A stretch of DNA of 64,000 bases from assembly GCF_001580545.1 (NCBI RefSeq), contig NZ_LRBG01000004.1, positions 372,001-436,000 of the forward strand, read 5' to 3'. The stretch is from Paraburkholderia monticola. GTDB lineage: Bacteria > Pseudomonadota > Gammaproteobacteria > Burkholderiales > Burkholderiaceae. The notes beneath the pieces are model-generated. The model searched no databases, was not told the DNA's origin, and worked only from the letters and a program-made list of their open reading frames with translations. Both the position numbers and the translations under genes were made by a program. Shown here piece by piece: positions 50,398-59,389 of this stretch; within the stretch, counting starts at the first letter, position 1, and every line of letters begins with the position of its first letter.

Positions 50398-50583
50398 GTG
50401 GGTCGCCTGTAAGTCGTGAAACGGTGCGTGATCGAACGCTAGCGCAGGGCTAGCCAGATGCGTTAGGCCGGCCGCCGCAGCCGGATGGCGCGCGGCCCTG
50501 TCCAGCCGGTTATTGAAACATATTTGCCAGGCGGGCGCAGGGGGCGCCGCCGGCACGTGTAATCACCGCCAAAGTAAGGGCGA

Positions 50584-51786
50584 TCAGGCGATTTGCAACA
50601 GCAGCCCCTTCAGATACTCGCCTTCGGGAAATGCAGTCAGCAGCGGATGATCGACGCCCGCGCCAAGGCGCTTCAGGATGCGTGCGTCGACGCGCGCGTC
50701 GGCGGCCGCGCCCGCCACGATCTTCTGGAACAGCTCGGAATCGATCGCGCCCGAGCACGAGTACGTGAACAGCAGCCCGCCCGGACGCAGCAGCTTCAGG
50801 CCGGTCAGATTGATGTCCTTGTAGGCGCGCGAAGCGCGGTCCACGTGCTCGCGCGATGGCGCGAATTTCGGCGGATCGAGCACGATCAGGTCGAAGCGCT
50901 CGCCTTCGTCGTAGAGGCGCCGCAGCGTCTTGAACGCGTCGGCGTCGAGCCAGCTTGCGCGCTCGGCGTCGAAGCCGTTGGCCGCGACGTTCTGCTGCGC
51001 CAGCGCGAGCGCTTCACCCGACGAATCGACCGACACCACGCGCTTCGCGCCACCCTTGAGCGCCGCGAGCGAAAAGCCGCCGGTGTAGCAGAAGCAGTTC
51101 AGGACCTCGCGATCCTGCGCGAACTGCTGCACGAGCAGGCGGTTGTCGCGCTGGTCGACATAGAAGCCGGTCTTGTGACCGTTGCGCACATCGACGTGAT
51201 AGCGCACGCCGTTTTCGCTCGCGATCAGCTTCTCCGACGGCGGCTCGCCCGCGAGCACGCCGGTGATCTGCTCGAGCCCTTCCTTCTGACGGATCGACAC
51301 GTCCGAGCGCTCGTAGACGTTCGGGCAACCCGTCGCGCCGACCAGCGCCGCGACGATTGCGTCCTTCCATGCCTCGACGCCGGCCGCCATGAACTGGCAG
51401 ACGAGCTGGCTGCGCTGGTCCGCGTCCTCGGCGACGTAGTGATCGACGATCAGGCCCGGCAGTCCGTCCGCCTCGCCGAAGATCAGCCGCACGGCGCCGG
51501 TGTCGCGCACCATCGCCTGCCGATGCGCGAACGCGCGCTGCACGCGGCGCTTGAAGAACGCGTGATCGATCGGCTCGGCTTCGTCGAAGCTCCAGACGCG
51601 CGCGCGGATCTGCGAGTGCGGACTGTAGGCGGCGCGCGCGAGAAAGCGGCCGTCGTGCGCGCGCACGAGCACGGTCGCGCCGGGCGCGGGCTTGCCGTCG
51701 ACGTGCTCGATCGCATTGGCGTAGACCCACGGATGGCGGCGCAATAGCGATTTTTCTTTCGACGGTTTGAGCGTAACGGTATTCAT
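50584..51786 (-). CDS. rlmI: RlmI-like class I rRNA methyltransferase
   Basis: A 400-residue SAM-dependent RNA cytosine-C5 methyltransferase of the RlmI/YccW type, with an N-terminal PUA domain (about 1-75), a linker domain and a Rossmann domain containing LNCFCYTGGFSLAAL and IVLDPPKFAPS. E. coli RlmI methylates C1962 of 23S rRNA; the same target is inferred. The ATG at 51786 opens MNTVTLKPSKEKS. It lies 61 bp after xerC. Confidence 0.88.
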   Translation of the reverse strand: MNTVTLKPSKEKSLLRRHPWVYANAIEHVDGKPAPGATVLVRAHDGRFLARAAYSPHSQIRARVWSFDEAEPIDHAFFKRRVQRAFAHRQAMVRDTGAVRLIFGEADGLPGLIVDHYVAEDADQRSQLVCQFMAAGVEAWKDAIVAALVGATGCPNVYERSDVSIRQKEGLEQITGVLAGEPPSEKLIASENGVRYHVDVRNGHKTGFYVDQRDNRLLVQQFAQDREVLNCFCYTGGFSLAALKGGAKRVVSVDSSGEALALAQQNVAANGFDAERASWLDADAFKTLRRLYDEGERFDLIVLDPPKFAPSREHVDRASRAYKDINLTGLKLLRPGGLLFTYSCSGAIDSELFQKIVAGAAADARVDARILKRLGAGVDHPLLTAFPEGEYLKGLLLQIA

Positions 51787-51847
51787 CAGGTGTCGGTAAA
51801 GTGCGAGCGAACACAACGCGCCGCGGCGTGCGGCGTCAGTCGCGTGA

Positions 51848-52771
51848 TCAGTTGCGTTTCTTGGCGCGAGGATGCGCGCTGTCGTAGACGTGGGCGAGAT
51901 GCTGGAAATCGAGCCCGGTATAAACCTGCGTGGCGGTGATGCTCGCGTGGCCGAGCAGTTCCTGCACGGCGCGCAGATCGCCGCTCGACTGCAGCACGTG
52001 CGTCGCGAACGAATGGCGCAGCACGTGCGGATGCACGTTGGCCGGAATGCCGGCCGCGAGCGCCGCGCGCTTCACGCGCTCGCGCACGACGTTCGGTGAC
52101 AGCCGGTTGCCGCGCGTCGACAGGAAGAGCGGATGTGGGTCGTGGCGGACCATCTGGTCGCGCACCGCGAGCCATGCGTTGAGCGCTGCGACCGCCTTGC
52201 TGCCCACCGGCACGACGCGGCGCCGCTCGCCTTTGCCGAGCACTTCGACTTCGCCTGAATCGAGCTTGAGCCAGCCGGCCGAGCGATGGCCGTCGACGTC
52301 GGCGAATCGCACGTCGAGGCCGACCAGCTCGGCGAGGCGCAAGCCCGACGAGTAGAACAGTTCGAGCATCGCGTGGTCGCGCAGGCCTTCGGGGGAGTCG
52401 GCGGTCGGGCTGTCCATCAGGCGCGCGGTGTCGTCGACAGACAGCGCCTTCGGCAGCGTTTTCGGCTGTTTCGGCGCACGCACCGCGGCGACCGGATTGG
52501 CCGGCAGTTCGACGCGGCCCGCGAACCAGCGATAAAACGCCCGCCACGCCGACAGCCGGTGACTGATCGATCGCGCGGTGAGGCCGCCCGCATGCGCGCG
52601 CGATACGGCGCCGCGGATGTCGACGGCGGTGAGGCTTTCGAGCGCTCGGCCTTTGGCGAGCTGCTTCAGTTCTTCCAGCTCATGCGTATAGCCGCGCAGC
52701 GTATGCGCCGACAGCCGCCGCTCGTGCTCGAGATGCGACAGATAGGCGGCGATCGGGTCGGCGGCGGTCAC
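51848..52771 (-). CDS. xerC: tyrosine recombinase XerC
   Basis: A 307-residue site-specific recombinase that, with XerD, resolves chromosome dimers at dif. The catalytic residues are all visible: Arg145 (SGLRLAE), Lys180 (GKGERR), His249 and Arg252 (HPHVLRHSFATH), His275 (LGHASI) and Tyr284 (TQVYTGL). The N-terminal SAM-like core-binding domain spans about 1-95. It starts with GTG. The dapF-DUF484-xerC order is the conserved proteobacterial one, so it is chromosomal XerC rather than a phage integrase. Confidence 0.96.
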   Translation of the reverse strand: MTAADPIAAYLSHLEHERRLSAHTLRGYTHELEELKQLAKGRALESLTAVDIRGAVSRAHAGGLTARSISHRLSAWRAFYRWFAGRVELPANPVAAVRAPKQPKTLPKALSVDDTARLMDSPTADSPEGLRDHAMLELFYSSGLRLAELVGLDVRFADVDGHRSAGWLKLDSGEVEVLGKGERRRVVPVGSKAVAALNAWLAVRDQMVRHDPHPLFLSTRGNRLSPNVVRERVKRAALAAGIPANVHPHVLRHSFATHVLQSSGDLRAVQELLGHASITATQVYTGLDFQHLAHVYDSAHPRAKKRN

Positions 52772-52799
52772 GGTAGGCGGCGAGGTGGCGTGGCGCGGC

Positions 52800-53546
52800 T
52801 CAGCGCGGCAGCAGCCGGCTCAGCGCGGCGCTCGCGAGCGCGCCGATCTGGGTGAGGAAATCGGTGGCCATGCCTTCGTGGAAGCGTCGCGGGTCGGACG
52901 AGCCCATCACCAGCAGGCCGAAGGTCGGTGCGTCTTCGGTGCCCGCGGGGTCGCGCAGCGCGAGCAGCGCGATCGACTCCGTGGTTTGCGCCGTGTCGCT
53001 CGCCGCGGCGCCCTGGTCGTCGGCCGCGCTTGCTGCCGTGATGGTCGCGGCATTGGACGCGCTCGCCGCTTGCGCGAGCCACTGCGCGGCCTCGAAGCCG
53101 GTGTTCGCGCCACAGTACGGCGTGCTCAGGCTGCCCGCGAAAATGCGCACTTCCTCGCTGACGTGGCGCGCGAAGTCGGCTTGCGCATAAGGCTCGGCGA
53201 CATCCCACACGCGCAGCGCCGCTTGCGGCACATCGAAGATATCGCGCAGTCCGCTCGCGATCGTGCGCGGCAGCGCGTACGGATCGCGCTCGGCCATCAC
53301 GCGGATGGTCCAGCGGTTGAATTTCGACGCGATGCTGTCGTTCTCGTGACCGTAGCGCAGCAGCTCGGCGAGACGTCGCTCGAGATGCTTGTTCTTGTCG
53401 CGCAGCATCTCCATCTGCCGCTCCTGCAGCGACACCGCGGCTTTGCCGTGCGGGTTCGCGAGCCGGATCGTCGCGAGCGTTTCCGCGTGTTCGACGAAGA
53501 ATTCGGGATTGGCTAGCAGGTATTCGGCGACTTCGCGATCGTTCAT
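52800..53546 (-). CDS. DUF484 (GAF-like) protein
   Basis: A 248-residue cytoplasmic protein of the DUF484 family, always found between dapF and xerC. An N-terminal motif NDREVAEYLLANPEFF is followed by a coiled coil (about 40-65) and a GAF-like domain. The GAF region carries an Ala/Ser/Thr-rich insertion (about 155-190). Function unknown. It lies 28 bp upstream of xerC, likely co-transcribed. Confidence 0.9.
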   Translation of the reverse strand: MNDREVAEYLLANPEFFVEHAETLATIRLANPHGKAAVSLQERQMEMLRDKNKHLERRLAELLRYGHENDSIASKFNRWTIRVMAERDPYALPRTIASGLRDIFDVPQAALRVWDVAEPYAQADFARHVSEEVRIFAGSLSTPYCGANTGFEAAQWLAQAASASNAATITAASAADDQGAAASDTAQTTESIALLALRDPAGTEDAPTFGLLVMGSSDPRRFHEGMATDFLTQIGALASAALSRLLPR

Positions 53547-53603
53547 AGTTTCGGCTAGAGGACTACCGGATGACCGCCTCGCGGCGGCGCGTCGGTCAAT
53601 GAG

Positions 53604-54539
53604 TTAGACGGAGGGTGCCACGGCGGCCGGGTTGGACGGATTGTGCCGCGACGAGTCTGCCGATGCACTGGACACTTCATCGGCCAACTCGATCTCGCCT
53701 TCGAAGACGGTGGTCGCGGGTCCGGCCATCAGCAGCGGCGCGCCTGCCTGCGCGTTGTCCCATGTGATGGTCAGATCGCCGCCGTGTGTATGCACGAGCA
53801 CCGGCGAGTCCAGCAGCCCGCGGCGGATGCCGGTGGCGACCGCCGCGCAGGCGCCGGTGCCGCACGCGAGCGTTTCGCCCGCGCCGCGTTCGTAGACGCG
53901 CAGCCGGATCTCGCTGCGGCTGACGATCTGCATGAAGCCGGCGTTGACCCGCTGCGGGAAGCGCGTGTGCCGCTCGATCGCCGGGCCTTCGACCAGCACC
54001 GGGAACGCTTCGGCATCGTCGACGACCTGCACCGCGTGCGGATTGCCCATCGACACCGCCGAGATCCAGCGCGTCGTGCCGTTCACGTCGAGCGGCCAGA
54101 GCGTGTCCGTGCCTTCGCGGCGGCCTTGCAGGCCCTTGGTCGCGAACGGTACGTGCTCGGGATCGAACACCGGTGCGCCCATGTCGACGATCACTTCGCC
54201 GTTGTCCTGCATCGTCAGCGTGATCGTGCCTTTTTGCACCTGTACATGCACGCTGCGCTGGTCGGTGAGGCCGCGCTCGCGCACGAACTTGACGAAGCAG
54301 CGCGCGCCGTTGCCGCAGTGCTCGACCTCGCCGCCGTCGCAGTTGAAGATGCGGTATCTGAAATCGACGCCGTCGACGGTCGGCTTTTCGACCAGCAGCA
54401 ACTGGTCGGCGCCGACGCCGAAATGGCGATTCGCGAGCGCGCGCACCTGCGCCGTGGTCAGGCTGACCGGTTGGGTGTAGCCGTCGAGCACGACGAAGTC
54501 GTTGCCGGCGCCGTGCATTTTGGTGAACTTGAGCTTCAC
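53604..54539 (-). CDS. dapF: diaminopimelate epimerase
   Basis: A 311-residue enzyme interconverting LL- and meso-diaminopimelate for lysine and peptidoglycan. The two catalytic cysteines are in EHCGNGARC and [10 protein letters not shown]. It starts with GTG at 54539 ([14 protein letters not shown] follows); the open frame upstream has no homology. A 20-residue or so Ser/Ala/Pro-rich C-terminal tail makes it longer than usual (about 275). It precedes DUF484 and xerC. Confidence 0.95.
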   Translation of the reverse strand: MKLKFTKMHGAGNDFVVLDGYTQPVSLTTAQVRALANRHFGVGADQLLLVEKPTVDGVDFRYRIFNCDGGEVEHCGNGARCFVKFVRERGLTDQRSVHVQVQKGTITLTMQDNGEVIVDMGAPVFDPEHVPFATKGLQGRREGTDTLWPLDVNGTTRWISAVSMGNPHAVQVVDDAEAFPVLVEGPAIERHTRFPQRVNAGFMQIVSRSEIRLRVYERGAGETLACGTGACAAVATGIRRGLLDSPVLVHTHGGDLTITWDNAQAGAPLLMAGPATTVFEGEIELADEVSSASADSSRHNPSNPAAVAPSV

Positions 54540-54684
54540 GTTTTCCGTGTATTCGTTGCTGCGTAGGGCTTCCCGTGTGCGGGCGAAGCCGGAATCCTGG
54601 TGTCGGCGGCCGCTGGGTGAGTCACCCGTTCGAGCCGCGTTGGACCAATAGGAGATGATACACGTTGGCACATCGCACTGATTG

Positions 54685-55569
54685 TCAATACACCCCCGGC
54701 ACCCCCGGCGGCCGGGTCTTGAAGCGCTTGTGCACCCAGTAATACTGCTCGGGCATCAACGGAATCTGCTCTTCGAGAAACTCGTTCATGCGTCGCGCGT
54801 CAGCGTCATCGTCGCCGGTCGGGTAGTTGTCCCAGGGCTTGAAGACCTTGAGCCGGTACCCCTTGTAGTTCGGCAGCACTTCGCCGATGAACGGCACGAC
54901 CTGCGCGTGCCCGACCTTCGCGAGACGGCCGACCGCAGTCAGCGTGCAGGTCGGTATCCCGAAGAACGGCACGAACGTCGAATTGCGCGCGCCATAGTCC
55001 ATGTCAGCGCCGAGCATCACCGGTTTGCGTTCACGCAGCCAGCGCAGCACGACGCGTGCGCTGTCCGCGCGGCTCGCCATGTCCGCGCCGAAACGCGCGC
55101 GCGCCGCTTTCGCGACTTCCTCGAGCTCCTGATTCGACATCGGCTGATAGAGCGAGCCGCACCGGCGCTTGAGCGAATAGTTCAGAAAGATCGAGCCAGC
55201 CTCGATGCCGACGAAATGAAGGCCGAGAAACAGGGTGGGCGGCAGGTTCGGGTCCGTCAGGTCGATCGCGCTGTCGAGCTGGATCAGCTTCTCGAGCTTC
55301 TTCGCCGAGCCAAACCACTGCACGCTGCGCTCCAGATAGCTGCGGATCGCGTGACGGAAATGCTTCTGCGCGACGTCCTCGCGACGTTCGTCGCTCCACT
55401 CGGGGAAGCACAGCTTCAGATTCGTATGAACGATGCGCTTGCGCCGGCTCGGGACCTGGTAGAGCAGCCAGCCGAGGCCGTCACCGAGACGGGCGACGAA
55501 ACCATAGGGCAACAAGGCAAAGAGTTTGAGCAGCCCGATCGCGAGCTTCGCGCCGTAGCGACTCAGCAT
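54685..55569 (-). CDS. lipid A late acyltransferase (LpxL/HtrB type)
   Basis: A 294-residue inner-membrane acyltransferase adding a secondary acyl chain to lipid A. An N-terminal hydrophobic segment (about 8-30) is followed by the HX4E active site ([10 protein letters not shown]) and the [13 protein letters not shown] Asp motif. Length matches LpxL/LpxM enzymes. Chain specificity (LpxL or LpxM) cannot be told. It is divergent from metK and upstream of dapF. Confidence 0.9.
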   Translation of the reverse strand: MLSRYGAKLAIGLLKLFALLPYGFVARLGDGLGWLLYQVPSRRKRIVHTNLKLCFPEWSDERREDVAQKHFRHAIRSYLERSVQWFGSAKKLEKLIQLDSAIDLTDPNLPPTLFLGLHFVGIEAGSIFLNYSLKRRCGSLYQPMSNQELEEVAKAARARFGADMASRADSARVVLRWLRERKPVMLGADMDYGARNSTFVPFFGIPTCTLTAVGRLAKVGHAQVVPFIGEVLPNYKGYRLKVFKPWDNYPTGDDDADARRMNEFLEEQIPLMPEQYYWVHKRFKTRPPGVPGVY

Positions 55570-55652
55570 GCAGCCTCCGGGCGCACGGCCCCGCTGGGGG
55601 CGAAATTCTGGGCAGCGGAAAAATTGACGTGATACCGCACTCGTTTGGACTC

Positions 55653-55680
55653 TGTGACATTCAGGGGAAGTCGCTATAAT
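55653..55680 (+). promoter_or_regulatory. sigma-70 promoter of metK
   Basis: Perfect -10 TATAAT (55675-55680); the -35 TGTGAC (55653-55658) is weak, spacer 16 bp. Confidence 0.6.
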
Positions 55681-55748
55681 AAGGGCTTCGCCGAGTTAAT
55701 AGACAACTTGCGGGGCGAAGCCGGCGGGTGCGGTCCATGGTTTCCATG

Positions 55749-55849
55749 GGTTTGCGTCCACCGGTCATGTAATCCGCTAAAGCGTCGCCGCTTCAGACTC
55801 CCGAAGTCGGCTACGTGGAACGCAACCATACCCACTAAACAGGAGTCTG
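55749..55849 (+). ncRNA. candidate cis-regulatory pseudoknot in metK leader
   Basis: A 12-bp helix with single bulges (55749-55761 with 55815-55827) encloses an 8-bp hairpin (55787-55794 with 55803-55811, one bulged T). Its 8-nt loop AGACTCCC contains AGACTCC, exactly complementary to GGAGTCT at 55842-55848, which includes the metK Shine-Dalgarno GGAG. Pairing would form a pseudoknot and hide the ribosome binding site. This is the layout of SD-sequestering riboswitches, but I recognise no known SAM or SAH class here. The ligand, if any, is unknown; SAM would be the natural guess. Confidence 0.5.
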
Positions 55850-55853
55850 CAAC

Positions 55854-57044
55854 GTGGCAAACGACTATCTCTTCACTTCCGAATCCGTTTCCGAAGGCCA
55901 TCCCGACAAAGTCGCGGACCAGATCTCGGACGCGATCCTCGACGCCATCCTGGCTCAAGACAAGTACTCGCGTGTCGCGGCCGAAACGCTGTGCAACACG
56001 GGTCTCGTCGTGCTGGCCGGTGAAATCACCACGACCGCAAACGTTGACTACATCCAGATCGCGCGCAACACGATCAAGCGCATCGGCTACGACAACACCG
56101 ACTACGGCATCGACTACCGCGGCTGCGCGGTGCTCGTCGCGTACGACAAGCAGTCGCCGGACATCGCCCAGGGCGTGGACCGCGCGCATGACAACAACCT
56201 CGACCAGGGCGCGGGCGACCAGGGCCTGATGTTCGGTTACGCCTGCGAGGAAACGCCGGAACTGATGCCGCTGCCGATCCACCTGTCGCACCGGCTCGTC
56301 GAGCGTCAGGCGAATCTGCGCCGCGACGGCCGTCTGCCTTGGCTGCGTCCGGATGCGAAATCGCAGGTCACGGTGCGCTACGTCGACGGCAAGCCGTATT
56401 CGATCGATACCGTCGTGCTGTCCACCCAGCATTCGCCGGACATCGACCTCGCCACGCTGCGCGAAGCGGTGATCGAGGAAGTGATCAAGCCGACGCTGCC
56501 GGCCGAGCTGATCAAGGGCGACATCAAGTTCCTCGTGAACCCCACGGGTCGCTTCGTGATCGGTGGTCCGCAGGGCGATTGCGGTCTTACGGGCCGCAAG
56601 ATCATCGTCGATACGTACGGCGGCGCGGCGCCGCACGGCGGCGGCGCGTTCTCGGGCAAGGATCCGTCGAAGGTCGACCGCTCGGCAGCCTACGCTGGCC
56701 GTTACGTCGCGAAGAACATCGTGGCCGCAGGCCTCGCGTCACGCTGCCTGATCCAGGTCTCGTACGCCATTGGCGTCGCCCAGCCGACCTCGGTGATGGT
56801 CAACACGTTCGGCACGGGCCGCGTGTCGGATGCGACGATCACGGAACTCGTGCGTCAGCATTTCGACCTGCGTCCGAAGGGCATCATCCAGATGCTCGAC
56901 CTGCTGCGCCCGATCTACGAGAAGAGTGCGGCTTACGGTCACTTCGGCCGCGAAGAGCCGGAATTCACGTGGGAAGCCACCGACAAGGCGCTCGCACTCG
57001 CCGAAGCGGCTGGTACCGAGCCGGTCGCGGCGCTCGCCGAATAA
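55854..57044 (+). CDS. metK: S-adenosylmethionine synthetase
   Basis: A 396-residue enzyme making SAM from methionine and ATP. The three MAT motifs are present: SEGHPDK near the N terminus, [12 protein letters not shown], and the P-loop-like [17 protein letters not shown]. It starts with GTG at 55854, 8 nt after AGGAG (55841-55845). It is monocistronic between a strong promoter and terminator. The leader suggests translational control. Confidence 0.98.
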   Translation: MANDYLFTSESVSEGHPDKVADQISDAILDAILAQDKYSRVAAETLCNTGLVVLAGEITTTANVDYIQIARNTIKRIGYDNTDYGIDYRGCAVLVAYDKQSPDIAQGVDRAHDNNLDQGAGDQGLMFGYACEETPELMPLPIHLSHRLVERQANLRRDGRLPWLRPDAKSQVTVRYVDGKPYSIDTVVLSTQHSPDIDLATLREAVIEEVIKPTLPAELIKGDIKFLVNPTGRFVIGGPQGDCGLTGRKIIVDTYGGAAPHGGGAFSGKDPSKVDRSAAYAGRYVAKNIVAAGLASRCLIQVSYAIGVAQPTSVMVNTFGTGRVSDATITELVRQHFDLRPKGIIQMLDLLRPIYEKSAAYGHFGREEPEFTWEATDKALALAEAAGTEPVAALAE

Positions 57045-57070
57045 GCGAGAACCGATAGCGGCCTGATGGC

Positions 57071-57107
57071 AAAAAACCCCGCCGGCGTGAGCCGGGCGGG
57101 GTTTTTT
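57071..57107 (+). terminator. intrinsic terminator of metK
   Basis: A 13-bp perfect stem (57071-57083 with 57095-57107) counting the A/T ends, 11-nt loop, ending in six T residues, 27 bp after the metK stop. Confidence 0.95.
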
Positions 57108-58174
57108 CTTTGTCTGTCGATGGCGCGACGATGCGTTGGCGGTGGTGCGCTAGAACTTGGGCGGTACTGCAAGCCCTGCGGTGAACAGGCAGCCGCGCAG
57201 CGGTCTAGCCGCTGCGTGCGTGATTCACCGACACGGCAATGTCACCGGCTCGCAAAGACGAACCCGAACCACCCGCTGCTGCTCGTCGACAGCCGACGCG
57301 GCCTGCGGCTCGTAGGCGTGTGCTCTGCCGGCGCGCGTTTCGCGACCGCGAGGCGCAACGGCGTGGGTTTGCGCAGCAGCGTGCGCAGCGACAGACGGCG
57401 CGTGCCGCTTTGCTGGCGCAGCGCCAGGAAGAACGTTTGGAACCAGGTGCGAATGCCGTCAACGGCCTTCGTGTCGCGCCACTGTTCGCCGAGCGCACGC
57501 GTGCGGGCGGCATGGTGGCGCAGCGCTCGCATCATATGACGGCGCGCGGGACGCGCCGCTTTCAGCGCGGCGCGGGTAAGACGGGTGCTCAAAAGAGTAT
57601 GCATGGCTTCACGATTAGGCAATGTACCGCACGTCGGCGCGTGCATCGGATGTGCACGGACAAAGAGCACCATATGTGCCAATGACGGGGTTGCGATGGA
57701 CGGCCTGAAAGCGGGAAATTCGGTGCGGATCGTGGCGCGGGAGTCCACGACGCGAATCACGGCGCACGGCGCAGCGAAGATAGAACGCGGAGAAAGCGGC
57801 GGATCGAGCCCTGACGGCCCGCGCACAACAGAAAAGTGCGTAAGCGACGATCGACATGTGCGCAGGCTACACGGGAACCGTGACGTCAGAAAGTCGGTTA
57901 TACCCTGCGAGCCAGGTGTTCCTCCTGATCGAATCGCCGCGGAGATTCGCGTGATCTCTCCCGCTTGAGGGCGATTTGCGTGCGCGTTTGCCCAGCGAAA
58001 GTGCGACGCTAACGCAGCGCGCGCCTGAAACCGGTGCATCGGCGCGCCGGGCGGTGTGGGGACCGACCGGGGCAAAACATGAGCAGAACGCGAAGCCGCC
58101 CGTCGCGAAACAACGCACCCCGATCGCGCCCGTTTTACAATCGAACATCAGTTAGTCGACGGTAACGGAACACC
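57108..58174. other. gene-poor region
   Basis: 1067 bp between the metK terminator and the PhyH gene with no confident gene. It has a 120-codon minus-strand frame (listed separately with low confidence), an 8-bp inverted repeat (57196-57203 with 57209-57216) and a -10-like TACAAT at 58136-58141 before the PhyH gene. Local base composition is close to the surroundings but less strictly codon-like. Confidence 0.5.
57242..57604 (-). CDS. possible small basic hypothetical protein
   Basis: A 120-residue frame opening MHTLLSTRLTRAALKAARPA, extremely rich in Arg and Lys, with weak ribosome binding site GAAG. No domain is recognised. It might be a real lineage-specific protein or a chance frame in GC-rich DNA. 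No neighbour suggests a role. Confidence 0.25.
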   Translation of the reverse strand: MHTLLSTRLTRAALKAARPARRHMMRALRHHAARTRALGEQWRDTKAVDGIRTWFQTFFLALRQQSGTRRLSLRTLLRKPTPLRLAVAKRAPAEHTPTSRRPRRLSTSSSGWFGFVFASR

Positions 58175-58936
58175 ATGTCACTCCATTCGAAGAAAGAGCA
58201 GATTCAAACGTTGCGGGAGCAGGGTTTTGTCGTGGTGCCAGGACTCGTGTCGCCCGAGCGTTGCGACGAGCTGAGGCGGATCGCGCAACGCCAGCTGCAG
58301 GAAGCGGCGGCGCCGATCGAATTCGAAGCGGATCTGCAGTATCCAGGCGCGCCGTCATCGAAGGACGCGCCTGGCGGACATACGGTGCGACGCCTGCTCG
58401 ACGCGTATGGGCGTCATCCGGCGTTCGCGCAATGGGCGACCGCCCCCGAGATCCGCGGCTGGATGGAACTGTATTTCGGCGAGGAGCCACGCCTGTCGCG
58501 CGCGCATCACAACTGCATGATGACCAAGCACCCCGCCTACGGCAGCCTGACCGGCTGGCATCGCGATGTGCGCTACTGGTCGTTCGAGCGCGACGATCTG
58601 GTTTCGGTATGGCTCGCGGTCGGTCCTGAAACTGTCGATAACGGCGCCTTGTGGTTCGTGCCGAATTCGCACGGCGCCGCATTCACGTCCGAGCGTTTCG
58701 ACGAAGCGAAATTTTTCCGCACGGATCTCGCGGAGAACGAGGCCGCGATTCGCACCGCGGTGTCGCCCGAGCTGAAAACCGGCGACGTCGTGTTCTTCCA
58801 CTGCAACACGCTGCACTCGGCCGGCAAGAATCTCAGCGATGAGGTGAAGTTCTCGCTGGTGTTCACCTATCACGGTGCGAGCAACGTGCCGCTACCCGGC
58901 ACGCGCTCGGCTGCGAAGCCCGAGATCGCGTTCTAG
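58175..58936 (+). CDS. phytanoyl-CoA dioxygenase family protein
   Basis: A 253-residue Fe(II)/2-oxoglutarate-dependent oxygenase of the PhyH family. The iron ligands are HRDVRYW (HxD) near residue 130 and the distal His in NTLHSAGKN; the double-stranded beta-helix pattern is clear. Substrate unknown; relatives act on phytanoyl-CoA, ectoine-like or small secondary metabolites. No co-directional neighbour within 400 bp, so it is probably a single gene. Confidence 0.88.
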   Translation: MSLHSKKEQIQTLREQGFVVVPGLVSPERCDELRRIAQRQLQEAAAPIEFEADLQYPGAPSSKDAPGGHTVRRLLDAYGRHPAFAQWATAPEIRGWMELYFGEEPRLSRAHHNCMMTKHPAYGSLTGWHRDVRYWSFERDDLVSVWLAVGPETVDNGALWFVPNSHGAAFTSERFDEAKFFRTDLAENEAAIRTAVSPELKTGDVVFFHCNTLHSAGKNLSDEVKFSLVFTYHGASNVPLPGTRSAAKPEIAF

Positions 58937-58966
58937 GTTGTTGCGTCGTGGGCCTCGCGCTAACGC

Positions 58967-59173
58967 TCAGCGCCTGCGCCCCGACAACGCGACCCCCGTC
59001 AGCCCGGCGAGTGTCGCCACCACACCCGCGACGATCAGCACGATCGCCTTGTTGCTCGGCGAACCGGTAAAGAAGCGCGACACGTCGCTGCTGACCGAAT
59101 TGAACGCCTGCCCGCCGAAATACAGCAGCACGATACCGCCGACAATCAGCGCGATCGAAATCGCTTTCGTCAT
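58967..59173 (-). CDS. DUF3185 small membrane protein
   Basis: A 68-residue inner-membrane protein with two hydrophobic segments (about 5-25 and 42-62), a short loop with SRFFTGSPSNK and a basic C-terminal end. It matches DUF3185, a family of unknown function. A GGAGGAA ribosome binding site precedes the ATG. It converges with the PhyH gene. Confidence 0.85.
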   Translation of the reverse strand: MTKAISIALIVGGIVLLYFGGQAFNSVSSDVSRFFTGSPSNKAIVLIVAGVVATLAGLTGVALSGRRR

Positions 59174-59389
59174 CTGTTCCTCCTATCGACCTGAACCGGC
59201 CAGAGTGTAGGTGAGCCTTGCTGGCCCGTCCATCCCGCATACTGGGTGCCTGCAAGGGCGGCGTCGATTGGCTAACATAGCGGTCTGGCCGCACCACAAC
59301 AACACATCTGCCGAGCAGCACGCCTCTCCTCACGCGCGAATCCTCAAGCCCGCAATCGTCGGGCGATCTCATCGACAAGGACACTAGCA

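Larger units (their letters stand above)
55570..55853 (+). other. lpxL-type / metK divergent region and metK leader
   Basis: 284 bp. A consensus TATAAT at 55675-55680, with a TGTGAC-like -35 at 55653-55658 and a 16-bp spacer, predicts a metK start near 55687. The leader of about 165 nt is rich in inverted repeats: 55684-55692/55714-55722, 55749-55761/55815-55827 and 55787-55794/55803-55811. The last hairpin loop complements the Shine-Dalgarno sequence. Confidence 0.65.

Noticed and set aside
48654..50580. Zur box near dksA or the COG0523 gene
   Set aside because: I found only a single TATAAC half-site near 49090 and no palindromic TATAAC pair.
51848..52771. Phage integrase and attachment site
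   Set aside because: The recombinase has the XerC neighbourhood (dapF, DUF484) and no phage genes or direct repeats are nearby.
55640..55853. SAH or SAM-II type riboswitch upstream of metK
   Set aside because: The sequence lacks the conserved blocks I recall for the SAH riboswitch and for SAM-II; I therefore report it only as an unassigned candidate structure.
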